A stretch of DNA of 64,000 nucleotides, from NCBI RefSeq assembly GCF_000721705.1, contig NZ_JOJL01000038.1:1-64000 (forward strand), given 5' to 3'. A program made the position numbers and the translations under genes. The notes beneath the pieces are model-generated. The model saw only the letters and a program-made list of their open reading frames with translations, ran no database searches and was not told where the DNA came from. Source of the DNA: Actinoplanes subtropicus. GTDB taxonomy: Bacteria; Actinomycetota; Actinomycetes; Mycobacteriales; Micromonosporaceae. This document shows positions 8,758-17,048 of this stretch, piece after piece (within the stretch, counting starts at the first letter, position 1; the number at the start of each line of letters is the position of its first letter).

Positions 8758-9186
8758 AACGTCAACTTCCCATACCGTACGGGTCAGCCAAGTCCCGCCT
8801 TTCTCCGGCGACCCGGGTGCCGTCCCGGCCGCGTGCCGCCACCATCCGGGCTGGGCTGCAACGCGGGCGGGCCGGCCCAGGCGCCGGGTCACCCTCGCTG
8901 CCGCCGCTCACGGCCGCGAAGTCCCCGCCCGCCCTCGCCCACGCCAATCCGGCCGCGGCCCCTGGTGCGCACCGCAGCGCACCGCCCGGCGCCGCCCCCG
9001 GGCACAGATCTTGAAGGCGTAGTGCTCGCCGCGAACGGAATTTCTTCGTCGTCACGTACGCCCCGGCGAAGGGTGGAGGTTTCCCGTTGGCTGCGAACGC
9101 CACGCCTCCAAGATCTGGCCCGGGGCGCGGAGCCGGGACTCTGCGCACCATGGCGCACCGATCTGCGCACCGTGACGCGACGCACG
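8758..9186. repeat. Intergenic region holding a ~210-bp imperfect inverted repeat
   Basis: No convincing gene lies here; the open frames on both strands are low-complexity Arg/Ala/Pro translations. The centre is near 9062. Left-arm features GTGCGCACC, GCCCCCGGGCACAGATCTTGAAGGCGT and GCGAACGG (about 8960-9041) are mirrored on the right by CCGTTGGCTGCGAACGCC, CCAAGATCTGGCCCGGGGC and GCGCACC (about 9085-9170). The arm pairing is imperfect but spans some 100 bases each side, so the region could fold as one long cruciform or hairpin. A related single arm is seen near 59929. It lies in the convergent gap between the GH3 gene and the minus-strand gene at 9187, so it may also act as a terminator. Confidence 0.55.
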
Positions 9187-11445
9187 CTAGCGCGCCAGCG
9201 AACGTCCCCAGCCGCACGGAGGTTCTCTCGTCACGCGAGTATCTCGCCCAGCAAGTAACTCGCCCAGCAAGTAACTCGCCCAGCAAGTAACTCGCTCGAT
9301 GTGAGAGCGGGGCCGCGTCTTGGTGCCCAGCCGGGGTCGGGGCGGGACAAACCCGTGGCGTGCGTTTGCCGGGATGGACAGGGACATTGTCGCGGTGGCT
9401 GGATTGCCTCCACTGGGCGGGAAGGCGATCCGGTGGTTGACGTCGTTCAGGATGACGGTCATGCTCGCGGCCTGCGAGGCGCGGTAGCGGAACGTGAGCT
9501 TGCCGCCGGCGCGGACGCCGGAGAAGACCACCGACGCGCCGACCACGTCGAACGAGGTGGCCATGGCGCCCTCGGACGCGTCCGGCTTCGGGACCGCGTG
9601 GGCGCCGTTGTAGAGGCCGCCGGACGACTCGGCCTCGTACTGGCCGTCGATCCGCAGGTAGTCCAGCAGGAGGTCACCGGCGCCGGCGTCGCGGGTGACC
9701 ACCAGCGAAGTCCCCCCGGTGATCGTGGTCTCGGCGGTGACCGTGGCATAGGAGCCGCCGGTCGCCGGGAGGTCCACCGTGGTGCCGGCGAGGTGCACGC
9801 TCGTCGCCGACGTCGCGGCGTAGCGGATCTGGACCCGCGTGCCACCACGCACCGGGTCGACGGTGAAGCTGCTGGCCTGCCCGGCGGGCATGCGCAGGGC
9901 CTCGTTCCGGGACGCCCCGGCGGCGGCGACCGGCGTGGCGGCCGTGCGCGATTCGAGCTCGGCCTCGTTGTCGGCCTTGCCGCCCAGCCAGTCGACGGTG
10001 ACGGCCGCCCCGGACACGGGACGCTGCAGGGTCACCGCGCCCTGCAACGGCACGTCGAGGTCGGCCGTGTACGTGCTCCAGTCGGCGGCGGCCGGCAGGT
10101 GCAGGGTGCGAGGGCTGGCGCCGTTCATCGACATCAGCAGGTCGGTGGCCTGCGCGGCGCGGTACCGCAGTTGCACCACCGACGCCGCGTCGAGGTCGTA
10201 GAAGACCAGGGCGGATCCGGCGGTGCTCAGCGTGACGGCGGCACCGCCCCACGCGGTCGAGTCGGCGACCGGCTGGGTGTCGGCGGGGCTGCCGCCGGCG
10301 TAGTACTGCACGTACGTCGTGTCCTCGGCCTGCGCCTCGGCGACCGGCGCGCCGAGCGACCAGTCCATGGTGGCCGGCGGGTTGCCCTCCGGCTTGAACA
10401 GGTTCTCGGCGAAATACAGGGTTCCGCGTACGCCGAAAGCCGGGTCCGAGTAGTAGGCCGTCGTCTCGGCGAGCGCCTTGCGTTTGGCGGCGACCGTCCG
10501 CACCAGGCCGGCGGTCTGGTCCGGCATCACCCCGTCGTTGAAGTCCAGGGTGTGGAAGCCGTACTCGATCACCTTGGGCGCGGTCCCGTACTGGCCGATC
10601 ATCCGGTCCAGGGCGCTGCGCAGGCGCGGCTCGTTGAGCCGGTCGGCGGTGGAGGCGTTCTCGTCGGCGGGCGTGCCGGAGATCGGGTAGGAGTAGTTGT
10701 TCAGGAAGTAGCCGTCGGCCTTGTGCGCGATGCCGGCGTAGGAGGGCGTCGGGTAGGACTGGTCCCAGCCGTAGAAGACGCTGAGGTACAGCTTGGTCGC
10801 GCCGGTCACCGCGCGCAGGCCGGCGAGCAGGCGATCGGCGTACGGCGGCTGCGAGGTGGCCCACTGCGGGTTCTTGCGGCCGTCCGGGTACTGCGCGTTG
10901 ACGAAGCGGCCGCTGACCTTCCCGTCGTCGACCGGCATGTTCACCGCGAGGTAGGCGACGTCGGCGAGCTTGTTCCGGCGTACGAGATAGGGAAGCAGGC
11001 CGGTGTAGCCGTGGACGGGGTCGTTGCAGAGGTAGTAGCTGAGCACCCGATCGGCGTCGGCGGTGCGGAACGCGAAGGTCTGCTGGTCGTACCACTCGAC
11101 GCGGATCACGGCCTTCATCCGGTTGCGCTCGATCTCGGCGAAGAGGGTGTCCCGCTCGGCGTCGGTCATCTGCACCAGGTTGTAGAGGCCGACGGTGTTC
11201 ACCCCGGCCTGGCGCATCTGTGCTAGGTCGAAGGCCATCCGGCGCTGCCAGTCGACGGTCGGGTTGAAGATGTAGGTCGCCCCGGTGACCGGGCCACCGG
11301 GGTCGGAGTAGAGGTCGGTGTAGTGGGCGGGGTCGTAGGGCGTTAACAAGTTGGCGGCATTCGGTGTCGCCCGGGCGGGCGTGGCCGCGGTGATGCCGAG
11401 GAGGCACAAAGTGGTCACCACAAGCGCCGACAGCACCCTCTGCAT
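9187..11445 (-). CDS. Secreted putative glycosidase with CBM-like modules, aberrant C-terminus
   Basis: A 752-residue exported protein. A signal peptide (LSALVVTTLCLLGITAA, ending near TPARA) is followed by a region of about 330 residues with IRVEWYDQQ, VAYLAVNMPVDD, LYLSVFYGWDQSYPT, ADGYFLNNYSYP, VIEYGFHT and RGTLYFAENLFKPEG. This pattern suggests a TIM-barrel hydrolase, but I do not recognise the family. A paralogue without the later part lies at 11560-12585. Three beta-sandwich modules resembling CBM6/CBM35 follow. The third is cut short after MSLSIPANA and continues into about 55 residues translated from the 16-bp repeats, so the natural 3' end looks lost. AGGGAG precedes the ATG. The upstream TAAGCGCTTA operators put it under the LacI regulator at 1699. 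Confidence 0.8.
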   Translation of the reverse strand: MQRVLSALVVTTLCLLGITAATPARATPNAANLLTPYDPAHYTDLYSDPGGPVTGATYIFNPTVDWQRRMAFDLAQMRQAGVNTVGLYNLVQMTDAERDTLFAEIERNRMKAVIRVEWYDQQTFAFRTADADRVLSYYLCNDPVHGYTGLLPYLVRRNKLADVAYLAVNMPVDDGKVSGRFVNAQYPDGRKNPQWATSQPPYADRLLAGLRAVTGATKLYLSVFYGWDQSYPTPSYAGIAHKADGYFLNNYSYPISGTPADENASTADRLNEPRLRSALDRMIGQYGTAPKVIEYGFHTLDFNDGVMPDQTAGLVRTVAAKRKALAETTAYYSDPAFGVRGTLYFAENLFKPEGNPPATMDWSLGAPVAEAQAEDTTYVQYYAGGSPADTQPVADSTAWGGAAVTLSTAGSALVFYDLDAASVVQLRYRAAQATDLLMSMNGASPRTLHLPAAADWSTYTADLDVPLQGAVTLQRPVSGAAVTVDWLGGKADNEAELESRTAATPVAAAGASRNEALRMPAGQASSFTVDPVRGGTRVQIRYAATSATSVHLAGTTVDLPATGGSYATVTAETTITGGTSLVVTRDAGAGDLLLDYLRIDGQYEAESSGGLYNGAHAVPKPDASEGAMATSFDVVGASVVFSGVRAGGKLTFRYRASQAASMTVILNDVNHRIAFPPSGGNPATATMSLSIPANARHGFVPPRPRLGTKTRPRSHIERVTCWASYLLGELLAGRDTRVTREPPCGWGRSLAR
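9231..9300. repeat. 16-bp tandem repeat array 1 (three exact units plus partials)
   Basis: Three identical 16-base units CTCGCCCAGCAAGTAA stand at 9243-9290, preceded by a partial unit ending GCGAGTAT and followed by CTCGCTCG. The unit belongs to the same family as arrays at 17536-17649 and 40081-40205, whose consensus is CTCGCCCGGCGAGTAT. Here the array lies inside the apparent 3' end of the minus-strand gene at 9187-11445. Its tail is therefore translated repeat sequence, which suggests the array replaced the original gene end. Confidence 0.85.
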
Positions 11446-11491
11446 GGATCGACTCCCTTGCTCGAGGACGAACGAAGGTAAGCCGGTCGTA

Positions 11492-11538
11492 AATCTAAGC
11501 GCTTAGATTGACCGATGCTGAGACTCTAAGCGCTTAAC
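11492..11538. promoter_or_regulatory. Twin LacI operators, second site of the regulon
   Basis: A perfect 18-bp palindrome AATCTAAGCGCTTAGATT at 11492-11509 is identical to that at 2777-2794. A second core, TAAGCGCTTA, lies at 11527-11536, centres 31 bp apart. Both lie in the gap upstream of the minus-strand secreted protein (start 11445) and downstream of its paralogue. This places that gene, and not only the importer operon, under the LacI-type regulator at 1699-2736. Confidence 0.88.
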
Positions 11539-11559
11539 AAGTTGTTCACAAGCACGTAT

Positions 11560-12585
11560 TCAGGAGAGTGCGAAGTCGACCGTACCGGGCGGCTCCCCCT
11601 CGGTCTTGACGATGTTGAAGCCGAAGTACATCGTGCCTCGTACGTTGCCGTAGCCGGCACAGTAGAACCTGGTGGTGGCCGCGAGCGCCCGCCGCTTGGC
11701 GGCCCGGTCCGTGACCAGGCCGGCGGTCTGGCCGCCGCGATGGTCGGCGGTCTGCACGCCGTACTCGACCACCACCGGCGCGTCGCCGTACTGGTCGAGG
11801 AACCGCCGCATCACCGCGTGTCGCCGGTCGGCGTCGATGAGCGCCGCGTCGTCGTCAGGCCGGCCCGGCACGTGCGCGCCGGGATAGCTGTAGCTGGTCA
11901 GGAAGTAGCCGTCGGCGCCGGCCGGCCGATACGAGGGCGGCCGGAACCCGCCGTCCCACCCGTAGAAGACCCCCAGATAGACAGGTAGACCGGGGGCGAC
12001 CTGACGCAGCCGGGCCACCACCGAGGAGGCGTACGCGACCTGGCGCGAGATCGACAGCGGGCTGTTCGCGCCGCCGAGCCGGGCCTGCACCCGCGGGTCG
12101 TCCAAGGGCATGTTCACCGCCAGATAGGTGACCAGCGACCGGTGACCTGGCGCCGCGGCCTGGGCGAGCAGTCCGGAATAGCGGGCCAGCAGCCGGTCCA
12201 CATCGGCGTCGGTGAACGCGAAGCTGTCCGGGTCGTACTCCTCGAGCCGCAGCACGGCGGTCATCCCGAGCCGGCCAAGCGCGGCGAAGAACGGCTCGGG
12301 CTGGTCGAGCCGATACACCCCCACCGTGTCGATGCGGTACCGGTCCCGCATGGTCCGCAGCTGGGCGTCCAGCGAGCCCGCCTGGTCGAGGTCGAGGGTG
12401 GCGCCGCGCAGGAACCGATCGCCGCTCATCCCAGGGTACGGCGTCAGCACGTCCCCGTCGCCGGCGCTCGCCCCCTCGGGGAGGTCGGCGCAGCCCGGCA
12501 CGCTCGACGGCAGGTCACCGCCCGGACCGCAGGCGGCGAGCAGGACGGCGAGCGTGATCAGCACCCGCGCGGTAATCCGGTTCAC
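11560..12585 (-). CDS. Lipoprotein paralogue of the putative glycosidase at 9187-11445
   Basis: A 341-residue lipoprotein (signal ending LAVLLAAC). It shares the order of motifs of its neighbour: VLRLEEYDPDSFAF, VTYLAVNMPLDD, VYLGVFYGWDGGF, ADGYFLTSYSYP, VVVEYGVQT, RGTMYFGFNIVKTEGEPP. It lacks the CBM-like modules. The GTG at 12585 was chosen because GGAGG stands eight bases before it on the minus strand; a longer frame starts at 12612. Conserved acidic residues in the EEYD/EWYD and EYG segments are candidates for catalysis. Family and substrate are not recognised. It lies upstream of its paralogue but the palindromic operators fall between the two genes, so it may have separate control. Confidence 0.8.
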   Translation of the reverse strand: MNRITARVLITLAVLLAACGPGGDLPSSVPGCADLPEGASAGDGDVLTPYPGMSGDRFLRGATLDLDQAGSLDAQLRTMRDRYRIDTVGVYRLDQPEPFFAALGRLGMTAVLRLEEYDPDSFAFTDADVDRLLARYSGLLAQAAAPGHRSLVTYLAVNMPLDDPRVQARLGGANSPLSISRQVAYASSVVARLRQVAPGLPVYLGVFYGWDGGFRPPSYRPAGADGYFLTSYSYPGAHVPGRPDDDAALIDADRRHAVMRRFLDQYGDAPVVVEYGVQTADHRGGQTAGLVTDRAAKRRALAATTRFYCAGYGNVRGTMYFGFNIVKTEGEPPGTVDFALS

Positions 12586-12892
12586 AATAAAAACCTCCGT
12601 TACTTGCTTCACACCGCTGTGCGCCGATATACCCGCGCTCTTTCATTTGATGCGAAGTGGATCGCCCTTTCCCGGGTGTACGGCAGCTTTCGCAGCCACC
12701 CCGTAACGGCGCCGCAATATCCATGTGGCGGGACGTGACGCGGACCATGCCACCGGCGTTTGCCCCACTCTGGACGGATCGATACGGTGGAGCGCGGAAA
12801 CGATGGCGGCCAATCAATTCGGATGGAGCGTATTTGTCGGCAAGCCCCCTACCCCCACCTGCACGAATCGTTTTTTCTAGGAGAGGGCAGTC
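12586..12892. other. Divergent intergenic region, no gene seen
   Basis: This 307-base gap separates the minus-strand lipoprotein from the plus-strand glycosyltransferase. It is less GC-rich than the flanking genes and must hold both promoters. I see no clear palindromic operator, riboswitch motif or conserved small reading frame. The Shine-Dalgarno sequence of the glycosyltransferase, AGGAGAGGG, lies at its right end. Confidence 0.5.
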
Positions 12893-14524
12893 GTGGCCAA
12901 ATCGCCTCGCGTCTACCTGTTGATCCTGACGGTCTGGATCGCCGTCCTGATTCCGGCCGTGCCGGCCATGGCACACGTCGTGTCGGCCGCCGTCCGGACC
13001 CATTGGTACCTCGGTGCGCTCACCATCGCCAGCGCGCTGTTCGTCACGTACTTCTGGCTGAACGGCACCAAGGACATCGTCTACACGCTCTACTTCCACC
13101 TCGTCCAGCGCCCCCGCCTGGCCGAGGTGCCCCGGCGGGCCGCCACCGAAGCCGCGCCCAAGGTCGTCCTGCTCTACTGCACCTGCGACGACTTCTCGGG
13201 CGAGAGCCTGCTGCGCAGCATGGCGCAGAAGTACGACAACTACGAGGTCGTCATCCTCGACGACTCCAACAAGCCGGAATCGCGGGCCGAGGTCGACGAG
13301 TTCGCCGCCCGCTACGGCGTGCCGGTCGTGCGCCGGCCGGACCGGGCGGGTTTCAAGGCCGGAAACCTCAACAACTATCTGCGTACGGCCGACTACGACT
13401 ACTTCGTCATCCTGGACAGCGACGAGATCATCCCGAGCGGGTACATCGACCGCAGCCTGGACTACTTCGCCCACTACGACAACGCGGGCATCGTCCAGGC
13501 CAACCACTCGGCGACCCGCAACCGCAACAACTTCATGCGTACGTTCGCGATCGGGGTGGATTCGCACTGGATCGCCTACCAGACGGTGAAGGACCGGCAC
13601 GGCTTCCTGTCGCTGCTCGGCCACGGCGCGATGGTCAGCCGGGAGTGCTACCTGGCGGCGGGCGGCTTCCCCAGCGTGGTCGCCGAGGACCTGTGCTTCT
13701 CGATCGCCGCCCGGGACGCCGGCTACTACACCGTCTTCGCCCCGGACATCCGGTGCGAGGAAGAATTCCCGGTCAGCTACTTCGCCTTCAAGAAACGGCA
13801 CTCCAAGTGGACTCAGGGAAACATGGAGTTCATCAAGAGGTACACCGCCACCATTCTGAATTCGCGGATGACCTGGTTCGAGAAGCTCGACATCTTCCTC
13901 TTCACGTACAGTTTGCCGCTGACCGCGCTGTTCTCGCTGTACGTGGTCATCCACGTGGTCGCGCTGCCCGCGCTGGGCTACACGGTCACGTACCCGATGT
14001 GGATGTTGATACCGACCGTGGCGTTTCTGATCGCGCCTCTGCTCAACGACATCATCTTCCACTTCGCCCGGATGCCGAAGCGCCGGCTGGTCGCGTACCT
14101 GCTGAATTCGATCGTGCTGTACGGCTCGATGTTCTTCGTCAGCCTGCGGTCGTCGGTCACCTCGGCGTTCGGGAAGTCGGTCTTCGTGGTCACGCCCAAG
14201 ACGCACGGCAAGGTCAGCGTGCGGGAGGCGCTGCACTCCACCCGCGGCGAGATCGGGTTCGGCATCGTCCTCGCGGCGATCAGCTGGTTCCTGACCCACA
14301 GCGTCCTGCCGGTGCTGCTGATCGTGGCGCCCGCGCTGCTGTGTGCCTTCCTGGCCCGCAAGCACAACGAGGACTCGCCGGAACCGGCCGCGGCGGAGTT
14401 GCCGGCGGCGGTCGTGCCGCCCGCCCGGAGCGCCGCCGAGGAGCGCCACCAGCTCGCCGCCCTGGCGAGCGAGGAGGAGGCGGAGCCGTGGCGGGAGCGG
14501 ATACCCACCCTCGCCGGCAGCTGA
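12893..14524 (+). CDS. Cellulose-synthase-like family 2 glycosyltransferase
   Basis: A 543-residue membrane glycosyltransferase. Two N-terminal hydrophobic segments are followed by a GT2 catalytic domain with VVILDDSN, RRPDRAGFKAGNLNNYL, YFVILDSDE (the metal-binding DxD) and VAEDLCFSIAARDAG (catalytic Asp region). KRHSKWTQGN stands in for the QxxRW motif. Four or more C-terminal membrane segments (ALFSLYVVIHVVALPAL, LIPTVAFLIAPLL and later) would form the export channel. AGGAGAGGG precedes the GTG. It should polymerise and extrude a polysaccharide using a nucleotide sugar. The product is unknown, and no PilZ domain or partner subunit lies nearby. The next gene is convergent. Confidence 0.87.
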   Translation: MAKSPRVYLLILTVWIAVLIPAVPAMAHVVSAAVRTHWYLGALTIASALFVTYFWLNGTKDIVYTLYFHLVQRPRLAEVPRRAATEAAPKVVLLYCTCDDFSGESLLRSMAQKYDNYEVVILDDSNKPESRAEVDEFAARYGVPVVRRPDRAGFKAGNLNNYLRTADYDYFVILDSDEIIPSGYIDRSLDYFAHYDNAGIVQANHSATRNRNNFMRTFAIGVDSHWIAYQTVKDRHGFLSLLGHGAMVSRECYLAAGGFPSVVAEDLCFSIAARDAGYYTVFAPDIRCEEEFPVSYFAFKKRHSKWTQGNMEFIKRYTATILNSRMTWFEKLDIFLFTYSLPLTALFSLYVVIHVVALPALGYTVTYPMWMLIPTVAFLIAPLLNDIIFHFARMPKRRLVAYLLNSIVLYGSMFFVSLRSSVTSAFGKSVFVVTPKTHGKVSVREALHSTRGEIGFGIVLAAISWFLTHSVLPVLLIVAPALLCAFLARKHNEDSPEPAAAELPAAVVPPARSAAEERHQLAALASEEEAEPWRERIPTLAGS

Positions 14525-14538
14525 CGCCGGCGGGCTGA

Positions 14539-14569
14539 GGCGGGGCGCCGGGACGACCGGCGCCCCGCC
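14539..14569. terminator. Bidirectional hairpin terminator
   Basis: A perfect 13-bp stem GGCGGGGCGCCGG / CCGGCGCCCCGCC with a five-base loop stands between the glycosyltransferase and the convergent minus-strand lipoprotein gene. There is no U-tract, as is common for GC-rich actinomycete terminators. Confidence 0.8.
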
Positions 14570-14575
14570 CGTACG

Positions 14576-15211
14576 TCAGCGGCCGGTGACCGTGATGACG
14601 GCCTTCCCGCAGGTGTAGCTGCCCGGATGGTCGATGGCGAGCAGCTGGGTCTCGCCCTTCTCCAGCAGCGAGTTGTCGCGGTTGCTGCCCGGGTCGGGCG
14701 TACACCGGAAGGTCCGGTCGGCGCCGGACTTGTTGACCACGGCGAAGTTCTCGGTGGCGACGACCGACAGCCGCGCCGGGCTGGCCCCGTCGCCGTCGGT
14801 GAGGGTCAGCGCCGGCTTCGGCGTGCCGCACCCGCTCTCGCCGGTGACGGTCACCCGGAGTGCCCCGTTCACGGTGAAGGTGCCGGCCTTCGGGAACTGG
14901 ATGACCTGGCGTTCCTTCACGTCCAGCACGCTCGTGACGATGCCCGCGTCGGGCGTGGTGGCCAGGGCGTGGACCTTGCCGGACCGGTTGACCACGGCCA
15001 GGAAACCGCCGCGCTTGATGGTCAGCCGCGCCGGGTTGAACGCGTTCGCGCTGGTGATGACCACCTTCTTGGCCCTGGTGCAGTCGGCCACGGCGCTGGT
15101 GGCCGCTTTTTCCTGCTTGACGGGTGCTGCGGCATTTGTCGTGGTCGTCGCCGCCGGGGAGCAGCCCGCGAGGGTCAGCAGGGCGGCGGCCACGCAGATT
15201 TTGCGATGCAC
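14576..15211 (-). CDS. Secreted lipoprotein with two cupredoxin-like repeats
   Basis: A 211-residue lipoprotein (signal CVAAALLTLAGC) with a short Ala/Thr linker and two similar domains. The first contains AFNPARLTIKRGGFLAVVNRSGKVHAL and FPKAGTFTVNG. The second contains ASPARLSVVATENFAVVNKSGADRTFR and HPGSYTCGKAVITV. The pattern of a beta-sandwich with a C-terminal aromatic or Cys strand recalls plastocyanin-like folds, but a full Cys-His-His-Met copper site is not evident. GTG at 15211 was chosen because earlier in-frame starts approach the divergent PHP gene. Function unknown. Confidence 0.7.
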   Translation of the reverse strand: MHRKICVAAALLTLAGCSPAATTTTNAAAPVKQEKAATSAVADCTRAKKVVITSANAFNPARLTIKRGGFLAVVNRSGKVHALATTPDAGIVTSVLDVKERQVIQFPKAGTFTVNGALRVTVTGESGCGTPKPALTLTDGDGASPARLSVVATENFAVVNKSGADRTFRCTPDPGSNRDNSLLEKGETQLLAIDHPGSYTCGKAVITVTGR

Positions 15212-15347
15212 GTCATCAGGTACGGCGGGCGGGGCGCCACAGATCAAAGGCTTGTTCGCCGGGCGTTGGCGATCACGCCAAGGGGTGTTAGCCGTGGCCA
15301 CAGATAGTGACTTCGACATGCGTCACCTGTGGACACGAGGAGTTCCG

Positions 15348-17048
15348 ATGGGTCACACGCACGATCACGATCATTCTCTTCCGGCGGGCGGTGAGGCCGA
15401 GCAGCCCGTGCTGGACCTGAGCATTCCGGACAGCGAACTCTCCCCGGCCGAGGTCTCCCGGCGGGGCTTCCTGCGCAGCGCCGGCCTGCTCGGCGCCGGC
15501 ACCGCCGCGGCCGCCACCGGGGCGTTCGCCGCGCCCGGGGTCGCCATGGCGCACGACCACGGCCCGCTCGGCCGCTCCTGGGCCGGCCGCTCGCGGATCA
15601 ACACCCTGCTCTGGCTGGCCGGCGACCACCACATCCACACCCAGCACAGCTCCGACGCCCAGTACCGGGTGATCGACCAGGTGCGGCACGCCAACGCGTA
15701 CGGCCTGGACTGGATGGTCATCACCGACCACGGCAGCGTCGCGCACGCCAAGATCGGTGTCGACAAGGTGAACCCGGACATCGTCGCCGCCCGCCGGGAG
15801 ATCGACGACACCCTGGTCTTCCAGGGCCTGGAGTGGAACATCCCGGCCGCCGAGCACGGCACCGTCTTCGTGCACCCGGGCCGCAACGAGGTCGCCGTCC
15901 TCAAGGAGTTCGAGAACACCTTCGACGGTACGGTCAAGGGCGCCGGCGACCCGACCCCCGCCAACGAGGCCCTCGCGATCAGCGGCATCAACTTCCTTGC
16001 CGACGCGGTCACCAAGCGCCGCGTACAGGACGCGCTGTTCCTGGCCAACCACCCGGCCCGCAAGGGCATCGACTCGCCGCACGAGATCCGCGGCTGGCGC
16101 GACGCGAACCCGCGCATCGCGGTCGGCTTCGAGGGCGCGCCCGGCCACCAGGCGAGCGGCATCGCGGCTCCGCTCGGTCCCGGCTCCGGTCGCGGCGGCT
16201 ACGACAACAGCCCGTCGGCGGCGTCGTTCCCGCAGTACCCGCTGGAGAGCTACCGCACCTGGGGCGGCTTCGACTGGATGACCGCCACCGTCGGCGGCCT
16301 CTGGGACAGCCTGCTCGCCGAGGGCAAGCCGTGGTGGATCACCGCGAACTCCGACTCGCACAAGGTCTACCTGGACAACTCGAAGGCCGGCGGCGGCGAC
16401 TTCGACACCAACGGCCGCTACGACGACCCGGTCTACGCCGGCTCGTTCGCGTCCGGGAACTCGGACTTCTGGCCCGGCTTCTACAGCCGTACGCACGTCG
16501 GCTCGGCCGACTTCACGTATGCGTCGGTGATGAACGGCTTGCGCGCCGGCCGGGTCTGGGTCGACCACGGCGGCCTGATCGGCGGCCTCGACGTGCGGGT
16601 CCGCTCCGCCGGCTCGTGGGTCACCCTCGGCGACACGCTGGTGGTCCGCCGCGGCGCGCCGGTCCAGCTGGCCGTCGCGATCGACCTGGCCGACGGCCCG
16701 AACTGGGCGCAGTTCGTGCCCAAGCTGGCCCGCGTCGACGTCATCCGCGGCGCGGTGACCGGCCCGGTCAAGGATCGGGACGTCTTCGCCGCGCCCGGCA
16801 CCAAGGTGGCGAAGTCGTTCGAGGTGAACCAGTCGACCGGCCGGGTCACCCTGACCTACGATCTCGGCCGCGCCGACGGCCCGTTCTACCTGCGCCTGCG
16901 CGGCACCGACGGCAACCGTACGGCGCCGGGCTTCCTCGGCGCGGCGGTCGACCCCGCCGGGCCGGCCATGGACGTCCTGGGCTCCGCCGACCCGTGGACC
17001 GACCTGTGGTTCTACACCAACCCGATCTGGGTGGTCCCGAACCGATGA
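15348..17048 (+). CDS. Tat-exported PHP-domain metal-dependent phosphoesterase
   Basis: A 566-residue protein with a His-rich start (MGHTHDHDHS) and a twin-arginine signal, SRRGFLRSAGLLGAG (residues 37-51). The PHP fold is marked by AGDHHIHTQHSSDAQYRV and VITDHGSVAHA, which carry the metal-binding His and Asp residues. Later FLANHPARKG and ITANSDSHKV supply more ligands. The family hydrolyses phosphate esters with a di- or trinuclear metal centre. Tat export implies folding and metal loading in the cytoplasm before release. ATG at 15348 follows GAGGAG. The stop overlaps the start of the next small gene, so the two are probably co-translated. Substrate unknown. Confidence 0.87.
   Translation: MGHTHDHDHSLPAGGEAEQPVLDLSIPDSELSPAEVSRRGFLRSAGLLGAGTAAAATGAFAAPGVAMAHDHGPLGRSWAGRSRINTLLWLAGDHHIHTQHSSDAQYRVIDQVRHANAYGLDWMVITDHGSVAHAKIGVDKVNPDIVAARREIDDTLVFQGLEWNIPAAEHGTVFVHPGRNEVAVLKEFENTFDGTVKGAGDPTPANEALAISGINFLADAVTKRRVQDALFLANHPARKGIDSPHEIRGWRDANPRIAVGFEGAPGHQASGIAAPLGPGSGRGGYDNSPSAASFPQYPLESYRTWGGFDWMTATVGGLWDSLLAEGKPWWITANSDSHKVYLDNSKAGGGDFDTNGRYDDPVYAGSFASGNSDFWPGFYSRTHVGSADFTYASVMNGLRAGRVWVDHGGLIGGLDVRVRSAGSWVTLGDTLVVRRGAPVQLAVAIDLADGPNWAQFVPKLARVDVIRGAVTGPVKDRDVFAAPGTKVAKSFEVNQSTGRVTLTYDLGRADGPFYLRLRGTDGNRTAPGFLGAAVDPAGPAMDVLGSADPWTDLWFYTNPIWVVPNR

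Noticed and set aside
8762..9286. Minus-strand frame of about 174 codons upstream of the 16-bp array
   Set aside because: Composition is low-complexity, it covers the inverted repeat, and it has no recognisable start or domain.
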